31,890 nucleotides of DNA from IMG/VR virus record IMGVR_UViG_3300042881_000914, positions 1 to 31,890 of that record. One strand, given 5' to 3'. Source of the DNA: a virus. Under the pieces are notes generated by a model. That model was not told where the DNA came from. It saw nothing but the letters and a program-made list of their open reading frames with translations, and made no database searches. Positions within the stretch are counted from its first letter, which is position 1, and each line of letters begins with the position of its first letter. Of the stretch, positions 23,656 to 30,351 are shown one piece after another. The translations under genes were made by a program, and so were the position numbers.

Positions 23656-24219
23656 ATGCAATACCACCAGATTATCGAGCTACAAAAGCGGGTAGGAGCC
23701 ACTCCAGACGGGTTCTGGGGGGAGAAGTCCACAGAGAGGTGCAAGGCCTACCTCCGCAGCCTCATGCCCAAAGACCACCCGTGGCCTACGCAGGATCAAA
23801 CGGCACTCACCAAGTTCTACGGCAGGGCTGGAGACGAGTCCCAATTGGTCAACCTTGCCGTCAACGACCTCGACATCCGCTATGATGGGAAGAATGTTAA
23901 GTCCATTAGGTGTCACTACAAGGTAGCTCCCAGCCTCCGCCGGGTGTTGGAGAACATCGCTAAAACACCCCACGCTTGGGTGCTTAAAGAGTACGCTGGG
24001 GTGTTTAACAACCGACCCATGCGCGGTGGTTCTCTGCCTTCCCTACACGCCCGTGGAGCCGCGATTGACCTTGCCCCAAGTACCAATCAATTCCGCGAAT
24101 CGTGGCCTAAATCTGCCAACATGCCGATTGAAGTGATGGAAGCGTTTGCCAAGGAGGCTTGGCTTCCAGCAGGTGCTTTTTGGAATTACGATGCTCAGCA
24201 TTTCCAAGCTACGCGATGA
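23656..24219 (+). CDS. Endolysin, M15-type peptidase
   Basis: A 187-residue protein. The N-terminus (QIIELQKRVGATPDGFWGEK, residues 5-24) resembles a peptidoglycan-binding repeat of the PG_binding_1 style. The C-terminal half has the M15 zinc site: SLHARGAAIDLAP with H131 and D138, and the third ligand in AQHFQ (H182). Such enzymes cut peptide bonds in peptidoglycan (D-Ala-D-Ala or L-Ala-D-Glu/endopeptidase types). No signal peptide is visible, so release depends on a holin. It follows the two small membrane proteins, completing a lysis cassette. Its stop overlaps the next ATG. Confidence 0.85.
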   Translation: MQYHQIIELQKRVGATPDGFWGEKSTERCKAYLRSLMPKDHPWPTQDQTALTKFYGRAGDESQLVNLAVNDLDIRYDGKNVKSIRCHYKVAPSLRRVLENIAKTPHAWVLKEYAGVFNNRPMRGGSLPSLHARGAAIDLAPSTNQFRESWPKSANMPIEVMEAFAKEAWLPAGAFWNYDAQHFQATR

Positions 24220-24512
24220 ACATTCCCAAGCATATCCATATCGGTGGGTTGCGCGTGAAGATAGCGATTGTCGAAAATCTTGAGGATTTCGGTAGTTTTT
24301 CGCTTGACGATCTCACGATAAGCCTTAGGAAGGGGCACATCAAGGAAATGACAGACACCCTACGCCATGAAATGATGCACGCCGCCTTCGCTATTGGAGG
24401 TATCGCACATTGCAAACCTTTCGAGGAAGTGGAAGAAGGTGTTTGTCGTTGCCTTGATCACCTGTTTTTCCCAGCTTGGGGAAGACTCCAACAAACAAAA
24501 CTAAAACAATGA
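24216..24512 (+). CDS. Small HExxH metallopeptidase-like protein, 98 aa
   Basis: Start set at ATG 24216, overlapping the endolysin stop (ATGA); an open frame upstream is the shadow of the endolysin. The zinc motif TLRHEMMHAAFAIGG places H51, E52 and H55, with E73 or E74 in FEEVEEGVCRCLDHLF as a likely third ligand. The length and motif fit minimal SprT/ImmA-like phage metallopeptidases. Substrate and role are unknown; coupling to the lysis genes suggests late expression. It overlaps the phosphoesterase start. Confidence 0.7.
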   Translation: MNIPKHIHIGGLRVKIAIVENLEDFGSFSLDDLTISLRKGHIKEMTDTLRHEMMHAAFAIGGIAHCKPFEEVEEGVCRCLDHLFFPAWGRLQQTKLKQ

Positions 24513-25240
24513 GCTACAAAAAGTTCCTCGTCGCAGCCGATAACCATGGTTGCCTAGTTTCGGAAGAAGCTAAAAAGAAGATACTCGACTTCGCCAAAAG
24601 CTGGAAGCCACATTATAGAATCCACCTTGGTGACTTCATTGACCTTGCCCCATTGCGGAAAGGAGCATCCTCAGAAGAGCGAGCGGACGGCATTTCCGAC
24701 GATGTTATGATGGGCATGGAGTTCCTCAAAGAGTTCAAGCCTAACTACCTCACAATCGGGAACCATGATGATAGGCTAGCCCTGCACTCCACAAGTTGCT
24801 CTGACGGCATGATCCGCGAGAGGTGTGCCGCCCTGTGGCGCGACATCGAGGATGAGTTCAAGAAGCTAAAGATTACCACCTGCCCGTACCATGTGAGCAA
24901 GTATCTCATGTTGCCAGAAGGTGGGCCGAAGTTCATCCACGGGTTCCGAGCCACAATGTACCCTGCTAGGTCTCACTACGAGAACTGGGGGCCATGCATT
25001 CATGGTCATGTCCACAAGCCAGATGTCTATGTGGGCCGCCATGTTGACGGACAAGCAGCCTTCTCCGTTGGATGCCTTGCTGATATTGACCAGCTATCCT
25101 ACGCCGATAGAACACCAGCTAAACTAGCGTGGCGTAACGGATTCCTGTATGGCATGATCAACGAGAAGACTGGATCATGGCAGGCGTGGAATGTCATCAA
25201 GGAGGGTAACGACTGGATCTCCCCGATGGGCATCCTGTAG
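24509..25240 (+). CDS. Calcineurin-like metallophosphoesterase
   Basis: Start set at ATG 24509, in overlap with the preceding stop; 243 residues. All signature blocks of the family are present: D11-x-H13 (ADNHG), GD at 41-42 (LGDFID), GNHD at 84-87, H144 (FIHGF) and HGHVH at 165-169. These residues bind two metal ions and hydrolyse phosphomonoesters or diesters. It could act on nucleic acid ends or nucleotides; the substrate is not visible. Co-translation with the lysis cassette is unusual, since phage phosphoesterases more often sit with replication genes. Confidence 0.85.
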   Translation: MSYKKFLVAADNHGCLVSEEAKKKILDFAKSWKPHYRIHLGDFIDLAPLRKGASSEERADGISDDVMMGMEFLKEFKPNYLTIGNHDDRLALHSTSCSDGMIRERCAALWRDIEDEFKKLKITTCPYHVSKYLMLPEGGPKFIHGFRATMYPARSHYENWGPCIHGHVHKPDVYVGRHVDGQAAFSVGCLADIDQLSYADRTPAKLAWRNGFLYGMINEKTGSWQAWNVIKEGNDWISPMGIL

Positions 25241-25280
25241 TCGATCACCAACATCAAACCAATGTATCCGAACGACAACA

Positions 25281-25496
25281 ATGAAAACGAACAAAGCACT
25301 AACCGCATTAGAACAAGCGTTGAAATTAACGGCACTTGAGTGTCCTAAACGTGACGATGAGTTCACTACGTCCGAGTTTGCCGACAAGGCGGACATGCAC
25401 CCTGAAAGCGCACGAAGGCTACTGCACCGCGCAGTAAGAGATGGCAAGTTCGTCATGCGTAAAACACCCAAGGGGTATTACTATTCCCTCGCGTGA
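25281..25496 (+). CDS. Winged-helix DNA-binding protein, 71 aa
   Basis: Start set at ATG 25281 (MKTNKALTALEQALKLTALE...), 40 bases after the phosphoesterase; the upstream open frame is its shadow. The core EFTTSEFADKADMHPESARR (residues 28-47) is a helix-turn-helix, and the wing is RDGKFVMRKTPKGYYYS. It probably binds DNA as a regulator, and is the last gene of the rightward operon. It may control one of the TGAC-rich or dyad sites, but nothing in the sequence links them. Confidence 0.72.
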   Translation: MKTNKALTALEQALKLTALECPKRDDEFTTSEFADKADMHPESARRLLHRAVRDGKFVMRKTPKGYYYSLA

Positions 25497-25500
25497 CGGG

Positions 25501-25524
25501 TGTGTCCGATTAAGCACACATTTT
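25501..25524 (+). terminator. Hairpin with short T-run (rightward)
   Basis: TGTGT (25501-25505) pairs with ACACA (25516-25520), with TTTT at 25521-25524, four bases after the last rightward stop. A weak stem, but the position is right for a terminator. Confidence 0.4.
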
Positions 25525-25560
25525 GGCAACTTATCGGCTGGAATGCCACACATTACATCG

Positions 25561-25584
25561 AATTGTGTGCAATCGTACGCAATT
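25561..25584. promoter_or_regulatory. 24-base imperfect dyad
   Basis: Arms AATTGTGTGC and GTACGCAATT match as an inverted repeat at 8 of 10 positions around AATC. It overlaps the arm of another dyad (CACACA 25547-25552 with TGTGTG 25564-25569). It could be an operator; being between convergent operons it is not an obvious promoter position. Confidence 0.3.
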
Positions 25585-25606
25585 ATGGACGGAATATGTC
25601 CATTTT
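25585..25606 (+). terminator. ATGGAC/GTCCAT hairpin with T-run (rightward)
   Basis: A 6-bp stem (25585-25590 with 25598-25603), a 7-base loop and TTTT through 25606. This is the better of the two rightward terminator candidates in the convergent gap. Confidence 0.5.
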
Positions 25607-25613
25607 CGCATAA

Positions 25614-25657
25614 GAAAAAACCTCCCTTGGTGCGCATCGTGGAGAGGCGTGGGAGGT
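25614..25657 (-). terminator. Terminator of the leftward operon
   Basis: Read on the - strand, ACCTCCC (25657-25651) pairs with GGGAGGT (25626-25620) and is followed by a run of T (25620-25614). It lies 9 bases past the stop of the helicase-loader gene, so it ends the leftward transcript. The loop is long (24 bases). Confidence 0.7.
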
Positions 25658-25665
25658 GTTGTTGA

Positions 25666-26253
25666 CTAGATGCTACCCTGCTTGCGGTAGCTTGTCCAGT
25701 TGAAGTGTAATCCAACCCCGTTCTCACGGATTCTATCCAGCACAGCCGCTGATAATTTAGAGGCAAACTCCTCCCGCGAATGGTTGGAAATGAGTATGGT
25801 CGGCCTTTCGTTTTGATAACGAGCGTCGATAATACTGGTGATCTTCCTATCCTCGAAGGGAGTTTCGCCCCGCTCCTGGAACTCATCCAGCACCAGCAGG
25901 CCTGCGTCAGTGTATTTCTTGACTAAGGAAAGCTCCGATTGCTCCGAGTCTGGACGGAATGTGTCCTTGATCTCCATGAAAAGGTTGACCGCTGTAGTGT
26001 AAATAGCGGGTCTTTCCTTCTTGCCGGCGTTCCAGCCCATACCCCCAATGGAATAATGTGTGTCCTTTGGTGCGCATTTCTTGGCTAGCTCGTAGGCCAT
26101 GCGGGTCTTGCCCGTGCCATTCGTCCCGTACATCACCACAATGCCCCCAGAATCGATTGTAGCGAGGGCTAGGCGGTAGTGACTCCACCAGTCGTCTCCA
26201 ACGCATTCTGGGGCATCCTCGTAGCGTTTAGGGAAACCTTTGAGGGTGTTCAT
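25666..26253 (-). CDS. DnaC-like helicase loader, AAA+ ATPase
   Basis: A 195-residue ATPase. Walker A is GTNGTGKT at residues 43-50, Walker B LLVLDEF with D123/E124, sensor 1 TILISNHS with N157, and a possible arginine finger at R174 in VLDRIREN. Length and order match the AAA+ core of DnaC/IstB-type loaders, without the N-terminal helicase-binding domain being obvious. It would load a replicative helicase, host or phage, on the phage origin. No helicase gene is seen in this window. It is the last gene of the leftward operon and overlaps the upstream gene by ATGA. Confidence 0.85.
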   Translation of the reverse strand: MNTLKGFPKRYEDAPECVGDDWWSHYRLALATIDSGGIVVMYGTNGTGKTRMAYELAKKCAPKDTHYSIGGMGWNAGKKERPAIYTTAVNLFMEIKDTFRPDSEQSELSLVKKYTDAGLLVLDEFQERGETPFEDRKITSIIDARYQNERPTILISNHSREEFASKLSAAVLDRIRENGVGLHFNWTSYRKQGSI

Positions 26254-26588
26254 GCCTTGCGCCCCCTTCTACGGAATGAGGCATCCAGAACATCCGTGAG
26301 CTGGTAGAACTGCCGCTTGGCCTTGTACTCGTCCCAGTTGACCTCTGGGGTAGGCTCGATGCCCTCTGACTCCTGTGTCCTAATCAGCCTCTCGACCGCG
26401 CTTGAGAGCGAGCAATCCAGCCTCTTGGCAAGGTTGTCTACCCGCTTGAATGTCTCAACCGAGAGCGAGACTCGGATGTTAATCTTCTTGTCTTGGAGCT
26501 GGTTCCTCCTCCGCCCCGACCCGAAGCTGAATTTCCGCTTCTGGTTTAGCTTCCTGTTCGATGGTTGTTTTTCTAAAGATTCGTTCAT
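26250..26588 (-). CDS. Ribbon-helix-helix-type DNA-binding protein, 112 aa
   Basis: Residues 34-70 hold a ribbon-helix-helix (CopG-like) pattern: KKINIRVSLSVETFKRVDNL followed by AKRLDCSLSSAVERLI. The N-terminal 33 residues are very basic (NRKLNQKRKFSFGSGRRRNQ) and are read from DNA that also encodes the end of the gene at 26479-26649 in another frame. The C-terminus is basic again (ASFRRRGRKA). A start at 26588 (AAAACTATG) fits local start contexts. It likely binds DNA as a regulator or acts in replication with the helicase loader, to which it is coupled. Confidence 0.7.
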   Translation of the reverse strand: MNESLEKQPSNRKLNQKRKFSFGSGRRRNQLQDKKINIRVSLSVETFKRVDNLAKRLDCSLSSAVERLIRTQESEGIEPTPEVNWDEYKAKRQFYQLTDVLDASFRRRGRKA

Positions 26589-26649
26589 AGTTTTCGTTGT
26601 ATCGTTTCGTGTCTACTCGTCTGGGTGAGTCGCCCTTTCCTGCACTCAT
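26479..26649 (-). CDS. Small MSAGKGD-type protein, 56 aa, overlapping the RHH gene
   Basis: ATG 26649 to TAA 26479 encodes MSAGKGDSPRRVDTKRYNEN... The MSAGKGDxPR start followed by NENYERIFRK is a pattern I recognise from many small phage proteins of unknown role. The rest is acidic (EAKPEAEIQLRVGAEEE). The last 110 bases overlap the ribbon-helix-helix gene in a different frame. The overlap ends just before the DNA-binding fold of that gene begins. Confidence 0.65.
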   Translation of the reverse strand: MSAGKGDSPRRVDTKRYNENYERIFRKTTIEQEAKPEAEIQLRVGAEEEPAPRQED

Positions 26650-26654
26650 GGTGG

Positions 26655-27308
26655 TTATTGTACTGATTTGCTTGATTTACAAGACCATTTCAATGAGTCA
26701 ATGTAAAGTTTCTCAATCTCATCTGCGCTGGCATTGTTTTTGATCCAATTAGCTCTCCATGAAATCACCCTCACATTGCCCTTTGTATATCCAAGCTCGG
26801 GAATAATCTTGTCAAGTGACGGGCTTGTGTTCTTGGGTCCGTCTGTCGATATTTCTATTCCTAGAACTGGGCAAATTAGTGGTATTTGGATGTCGTTTAT
26901 GTCAATATCAAACTGCAACCCACTAAGCCTAGCTCTGCTTTTTGCAGCATAAAGAAGAGACTTCTCTGGGTTTTCTTTTTTGTGTTTTTTGACGAACTCA
27001 TTTATCCTTGCCATGTTTGCCCTCCTATAGGCATCTTCGCAAGACTTGCAGTTTCTTGATTTACCATCTCTTCTGAAGTTGAAGTCTAATTTTAGCTTCC
27101 AGCTTTTACATTTGTTGCACCAGTGATGTTCGTTGCTTGGCTGCTTTGGTCTATTGAGCTTATGATGGCATGGGTGGCATGACCTTGTCCGATCAAGGCT
27201 GTCACATCTAACATTTGTCATTGAACCGCAATGTGGGCATTGACATTCGTAATAAGTCCTTTTCCCAATTCTAAACGGACCGCTGACTATGTGGTCTCTC
27301 ATCGCCAT
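26655..27308 (-). CDS. HNH-type endonuclease with zinc-ribbon N-terminus
   Basis: A 217-residue protein. The N-terminal half has Cys pairs C22/C24/C27, C44/C47 (SCHPCHH), C64/C67 (WCNKCKSW) and C87/C90, i.e. zinc ribbons. The C-terminal part has the pattern seen in phage HNH endonucleases: AAKSRARLSG, ICPVLGIEI, SPSLDKI and KGNVRVISWRANWIKNNA (residues about 121-193). Such genes are often free-standing homing endonucleases. The DNA is visibly more AT-rich than its neighbours. A GAGGTGAT sequence just before ATG 27308 is a strong Shine-Dalgarno match, rare in this genome; the later ATG at 27302 is also possible. Recent acquisition is inferred. Confidence 0.75.
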   Translation of the reverse strand: MAMRDHIVSGPFRIGKRTYYECQCPHCGSMTNVRCDSLDRTRSCHPCHHKLNRPKQPSNEHHWCNKCKSWKLKLDFNFRRDGKSRNCKSCEDAYRRANMARINEFVKKHKKENPEKSLLYAAKSRARLSGLQFDIDINDIQIPLICPVLGIEISTDGPKNTSPSLDKIIPELGYTKGNVRVISWRANWIKNNASADEIEKLYIDSLKWSCKSSKSVQ

Positions 27309-27311
27309 ACA

Positions 27312-27554
27312 TCACCTCATAGACTTGGACCCGCGGCATCTCCACTTTTTTCTGGAAAGTCTATTTGGTGAGTTTTCGTCGTCCTTCCAGTCCCCTTTAA
27401 TCTTCGCGGAGCGAGCACAATACGCATCGCCTTTGTCCGTACCTGGCCGAATCCTATCGCCGCCGTCTGCCGCTTTACCCGCCTGTCCGTACTTAACCGT
27501 CTTTGTCCTACCCGTCTCTGGGTTCTTTACTACTTTGGAAAATCTCTTCTTCAT
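27312..27554 (-). CDS. Conserved small phage protein (DUF6321-like), 80 aa
   Basis: A basic protein with the pattern VKNPETGRTKTVKYGQAG, then RIRPGTDKGDAYCARSAKI, DENSPNRLSRKKW and final CRGSKSMR. I recognise this order from a small family found in diverse phages (possibly DUF6321). Its function is not known to me. Two Cys residues flank the basic C-terminal half. The start has the context ATACATATG. It ends three bases before the HNH gene. Confidence 0.65.
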   Translation of the reverse strand: MKKRFSKVVKNPETGRTKTVKYGQAGKAADGGDRIRPGTDKGDAYCARSAKIKGDWKDDENSPNRLSRKKWRCRGSKSMR

Positions 27555-27586
27555 ATGTATAAATTGTATCAGATTCTACGGGAAAT

Positions 27587-28042
27587 TCAATAGTCACCCT
27601 TTAGCTCCTTGATGCCGCGATCTAGGTTGTCTTGTCGCCATTGGATGCGCTTGATTGCCGTCTCGATCTGGTCTTCTAGGTCTAGGGCTTGCTGCCTCCA
27701 GCGTTGGGCTTCCGCTCGCCACAGATCGCGCTCTGCAATTAGCTTAGCCTCGCGCTCCGACCCCATGCCGAGGAGTCTAGCCTGCTCCTCGCCTTCCTTG
27801 CGTTCCTCGTAGAGTTCGTCTTGAGCTTTGGCTGCGAGTTCAACTGCGTATTCCCATTTATTTTGCCAGCCTGTGATAGCTCCACGATGGAGTCTGGCTT
27901 CCTCCTCCATGTCGCCAATGGCCATCAGCACATCGTCGATAGCTTCTCCGATTTCCCGTGGGTCTGGTTGATCCATACCCTCATTGCCCTTGCGCCACAG
28001 GTTATAATCACGCAGCACTTGAATTGCTTTTTCAGTTTTCAT
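27587..28042 (-). CDS. Coiled-coil protein, 151 aa
   Basis: Start set at ATG 28042 (MKTEKAIQVLRDYNLWRKG...), which overlaps the upstream stop by ATGA; an open frame extends further but through the neighbouring gene. The N-terminal 40 residues (AIQVLRDYNLWRKG; EIGEAIDDVLMAIGDM) resemble a pattern common in small early phage proteins. Residues about 65-145 are Glu/Arg/Gln-rich coiled coil (RDLWRAEAQRWRQQALDLED). A structural or regulatory role is possible; none can be assigned. Confidence 0.65.
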   Translation of the reverse strand: MKTEKAIQVLRDYNLWRKGNEGMDQPDPREIGEAIDDVLMAIGDMEEEARLHRGAITGWQNKWEYAVELAAKAQDELYEERKEGEEQARLLGMGSEREAKLIAERDLWRAEAQRWRQQALDLEDQIETAIKRIQWRQDNLDRGIKELKGDY

Positions 28043-28275
28043 GGCTTCGCTTCTAGTCTCTCGATTTCTTGGAGTATTTTGCCCACAGCCTTCGCGATGT
28101 AGGGCCATTCCTCAACATTGAACTTAATGGATTGCTCATCCCCCTCTTGAGGGAATTGCTTTATTTCAATAAAAGGCCCAGCAGCTTCATCCACGATGCT
28201 AATTTCAGTGGCTTGGTAGCTGAAGATTGATTCGCCTTTTGGCAGTACTGTTATTCTTGATGTTATCGCATTCAT
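28039..28275 (-). CDS. Hypothetical acidic protein, 78 aa
   Basis: Start set at ATG 28275 (AACAACTATG context); a TTG at 28323 in the same frame is less likely. The protein is beta-rich at first (SRITVLPKGESIFSYQATEI) and ends in a helix (YIAKAVGKILQEIERL). A conserved-looking EWPYIAKAVGKIL could be a helix packing on the sheet. No family was recognised. It overlaps the coiled-coil gene by ATGA and is part of the leftward operon. The 78 bases upstream have no gene. Confidence 0.55.
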   Translation of the reverse strand: MNAITSRITVLPKGESIFSYQATEISIVDEAAGPFIEIKQFPQEGDEQSIKFNVEEWPYIAKAVGKILQEIERLEAKP

Positions 28276-28353
28276 AGTTGTTAAAGGTTCCACCTTGCCG
28301 GACGCTGGGTGGTGCAGCGACAATGAACTAGGCTACCGGCATACCCGATTGTA

Positions 28354-28548
28354 TTAAGCGGCAAGACGATAGCGAGCAAAGATCTTGCCATTCTGCTTTA
28401 CGCTGTCCGTAAGGATTGGGAACCCCGCATTGCGAAGCTCGTTGATCCGTGCCGATAGCCTCATGCATCCCCATTTATTAAGGGCTTGCAGGGCAGTGAT
28501 GGTCTTCCCCTTGAGGAGCCATGATTCTAGTTTGTGTGATACGCTCAT
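28354..28548 (-). CDS. Helix-turn-helix protein (HTH_39-like), 64 aa
   Basis: The sequence ITALQALNKWGCMRLSARIN (residues 17-36) followed by ELRNAGFPILTD is the pattern of small phage winged-helix proteins of the HTH_39 type, with a wing NGKIFARYRL at the C-terminus. It covers nearly the whole chain, so this is a single DNA-binding domain. The start is TAATACTATG. Likely a regulator of early genes or a recombination-directionality-like factor; the first is favoured as no integrase is seen. Confidence 0.72.
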   Translation of the reverse strand: MSVSHKLESWLLKGKTITALQALNKWGCMRLSARINELRNAGFPILTDSVKQNGKIFARYRLAA

Positions 28549-28552
28549 AGTA

Positions 28553-28735
28553 TTAGTCTAGTCTTGGTACTTCAAACTCGAATTTCTCATCGAGTTCCAT
28601 CATAATTGCTGAGTGAATCTCGCTTTCCAGCAAGTCCTCGGATGGTTCATCTGTGTGCTTGTAGGCGCGGCGTAGTCCGTAACGGATTCCGTCCTCCACG
28701 CAGTTTCGGATTATCACATATACTCTAGGTTTCAT
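28553..28735 (-). CDS. Hypothetical acidic protein, 60 aa
   Basis: Encodes MKPRVYVIIRNCVEDGIRYG... An N-terminal strand-helix unit (RVYVIIRNCVEDGIRYGLRR) precedes an acidic helical end (EIHSAIMMELDEKF). The leader directly upstream, on the - strand, is a run of CAACAA and A residues without Shine-Dalgarno, an unstructured purine-poor leader. No family was recognised; the good packing with neighbours supports a real gene. Confidence 0.55.
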   Translation of the reverse strand: MKPRVYVIIRNCVEDGIRYGLRRAYKHTDEPSEDLLESEIHSAIMMELDEKFEFEVPRLD

Positions 28736-28756
28736 TTTTTGTTGTTGTTTGTTGTT

Positions 28757-29059
28757 TCAGAACGGCTTGGAATGCTCTCTCAGGGATTCCTCTGCCGTTA
28801 AGACCTGTCTGACCGCACTCACGAAGGATCTAGCATCCTCCTTCGATGTCAATCCAGAAAGTTCCTTCTCAAGGCAGTAGATACATTCCCTACCACCCCG
28901 TGCTTGATTACCGCATCCATTACAGCATACGGAGAATGTCGATGGCCACCTTGGGTTCTGATACCAGATGTCTGCGATGAGGTTTTCAATCTCTTGATAC
29001 TTCTTCATGTTTTCTAGATACTTATTCCTGTGACCCATCGTCATTCCGTCAATGATCAT
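28757..29059 (-). CDS. Cys-rich small protein, 100 aa
   Basis: Contains FSVCCNGCGNQARGGRECIY followed by CLEKEL (residues about 42-65), four to five Cys spaced as for one zinc site. N-terminal helix EIENLIADIWYQNPRWPS, C-terminal helix DARSFVSAVRQVLTAEES. ATG 29059 has AAGGAGGG ten bases upstream (on the - strand), one of the few strong Shine-Dalgarno matches here, although it also lies within the preceding coding region. It overlaps that gene by 11 bases. Function unknown; possibly nucleic-acid binding. Confidence 0.6.
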   Translation of the reverse strand: MIIDGMTMGHRNKYLENMKKYQEIENLIADIWYQNPRWPSTFSVCCNGCGNQARGGRECIYCLEKELSGLTSKEDARSFVSAVRQVLTAEESLREHSKPF

Positions 29060-29279
29060 GGCTCCCTCCTTTCACAGCGGCGAGGGCTTGTTCAGCAGTT
29101 CCGACGCATCCATAGCAATCGAGACGCCCCTCGAATTTTTGCAACGCCTCCGCCAGCCTGTCGCGTTGTTCGCGTAGTTCGTAGACCTCCCTTGGTGTCC
29201 AGTCCACATCGCATCCGCATTCGCAACTGCATCGGGCTGAACATTGGCAACCTTCGCCCGGTATGTATTTCTCTTTCAT
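29049..29279 (-). CDS. Cys-cluster coiled-coil protein, 76 aa
   Basis: The N-terminal part CQCSARCSCECGCDVDW (residues 11-27) holds seven Cys, then a helix/coiled coil VYELREQRDRLAEALQKFEG, then DCYGCVGTAEQALAAV with two more Cys. The heptad helix is common in small early phage proteins. The Cys cluster may bind zinc. It is coupled by ATGA to the HNH gene upstream. No function can be assigned. Confidence 0.6.
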   Translation of the reverse strand: MKEKYIPGEGCQCSARCSCECGCDVDWTPREVYELREQRDRLAEALQKFEGRLDCYGCVGTAEQALAAVKGGSHDH

Positions 29280-29881
29280 TGTTGCTTGCTTCCGTAAAGT
29301 GCTATAAGCTTATTCTTTTTTCTGGATGCCATTATTGACTCTCTTTGGCTATCGGTCCACTTTAATGGCCTTTGCTTTATACCTCTTGATCTGGCTATTC
29401 TTAATACTTGTGATTCACTTATATTAAATTTTTCCGAAAGCTCTTTAGCTGTTATTCCTGTCCGCTTTAGTTCGCATAATTCGTCCCTCTGCCCATCATT
29501 TAGTTTTGCATTATTATTGTCTGATCCTGTGAATTTATGACGGTGTATCCACATTCCGTTTCTAGTACCCCTAGCTTTTTTTTCTGGCGGACAATGAGGG
29601 AACTTCAACCTTCCCTTTTTCAGTGCGTCCTGCATATTGTCTTTTTGAGTGCCTAGAAATAAATGGTCAACATTACAACAAGCTGGATTATCACATTTAT
29701 GTAATACAAACAAGCCATCCGTGATTTCCCCGTTTTTTAGTTCCCAAGCGAGCCTATGTGTTTTTTGTATTTTGCCATTTATTCTTACATATCCATATCT
29801 CATTTTGTGGCCAGTCCACTCCACGCATCCGTTGCTGTTCTCAACCAGCCTTTCATTCAATTTTTGCTCTATTGTTTTCAT
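29276..29881 (-). CDS. HNH homing-type endonuclease
   Basis: A 201-residue protein with the HNH_3 pattern: KTHRLAWELKNGE (H42), then LFVLHKCDNPACCNVDHLFL (H61, C63, C68/C69, N70, H73) and GTQKDNMQDALKKGR. A C-terminal DNA-binding part has KLNDGQRDELCELKRTG and an HTH ITAKELSEKFNISESQVLRI (143-162), a usual arrangement in phage homing endonucleases. AT-rich compared with flanking genes, so probably a late arrival. Unlike many homing genes it is tightly coupled to both neighbours by ATGA overlaps. Confidence 0.88.
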   Translation of the reverse strand: MKTIEQKLNERLVENSNGCVEWTGHKMRYGYVRINGKIQKTHRLAWELKNGEITDGLFVLHKCDNPACCNVDHLFLGTQKDNMQDALKKGRLKFPHCPPEKKARGTRNGMWIHRHKFTGSDNNNAKLNDGQRDELCELKRTGITAKELSEKFNISESQVLRIARSRGIKQRPLKWTDSQRESIMASRKKNKLIALYGSKQQ

Positions 29882-30336
29882 ACGGATTGTATTCTACGCC
29901 CATATTCTGCAATTAGCAAGGCATCAGAACTCCAATGCGTAGCCTTCTTGTCTGGGAACAGCTCCTGTGCCTTCGCCTTGGAAATGTTCTTGTTGCCTTT
30001 CGTCATGCAGCCCATAGCCTTCTGCCAGACTTGTGGGCGCACACGCTCAAAGGGTATCCCTGCGGCGGTGAGTGCCATCTCAAGGTTGCCGTAGCCTCGG
30101 CCAAACGAGAAGCTGGAGACTACGCCCATCTGCGGACTGCTGGACACTTGCTCGATGTACGCCTTGTACTTGCGCCCGTCAATCGCTGACCTAGGGAAGT
30201 TAGTGATGTCGCGAATAAGCTCCCACAAGTCCTGCAAGGTGTCTGGCATCTTCTCGACGCAAGACTTCCCTCGCTCGTCAATCCAAGCGATTGCGCCACT
30301 TGCGCCGACATCAATTCCTATCGTGATTCTACTCAT
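29878..30336 (-). CDS. RuvC-like Holliday junction resolvase
   Basis: A 152-residue RNase H-fold nuclease. The first strand is TIGIDVGASGAIAWID with D9; the second acidic residue is E62 in AYIEQVSSSP; and D138 lies in WSSDALLIAEYG. This order matches RuvC-type resolvases found in phages. It resolves branched DNA from recombination and replication before packaging. It lies in the early operon with the SSB-like and RecE-like genes. A loop region MGVVSSFSFGRGYG follows the second acid, as in the family. Confidence 0.85.
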   Translation of the reverse strand: MSRITIGIDVGASGAIAWIDERGKSCVEKMPDTLQDLWELIRDITNFPRSAIDGRKYKAYIEQVSSSPQMGVVSSFSFGRGYGNLEMALTAAGIPFERVRPQVWQKAMGCMTKGNKNISKAKAQELFPDKKATHWSSDALLIAEYGRRIQSV

Positions 30337-30351
30337 ACTACAACTTTAGGT

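Noticed and set aside
24159-24215. N-terminal extension of the HExxH protein
   Set aside because: It reads the end of the endolysin gene in another frame; ATG 24216 in an ATGA overlap fits the operon pattern.
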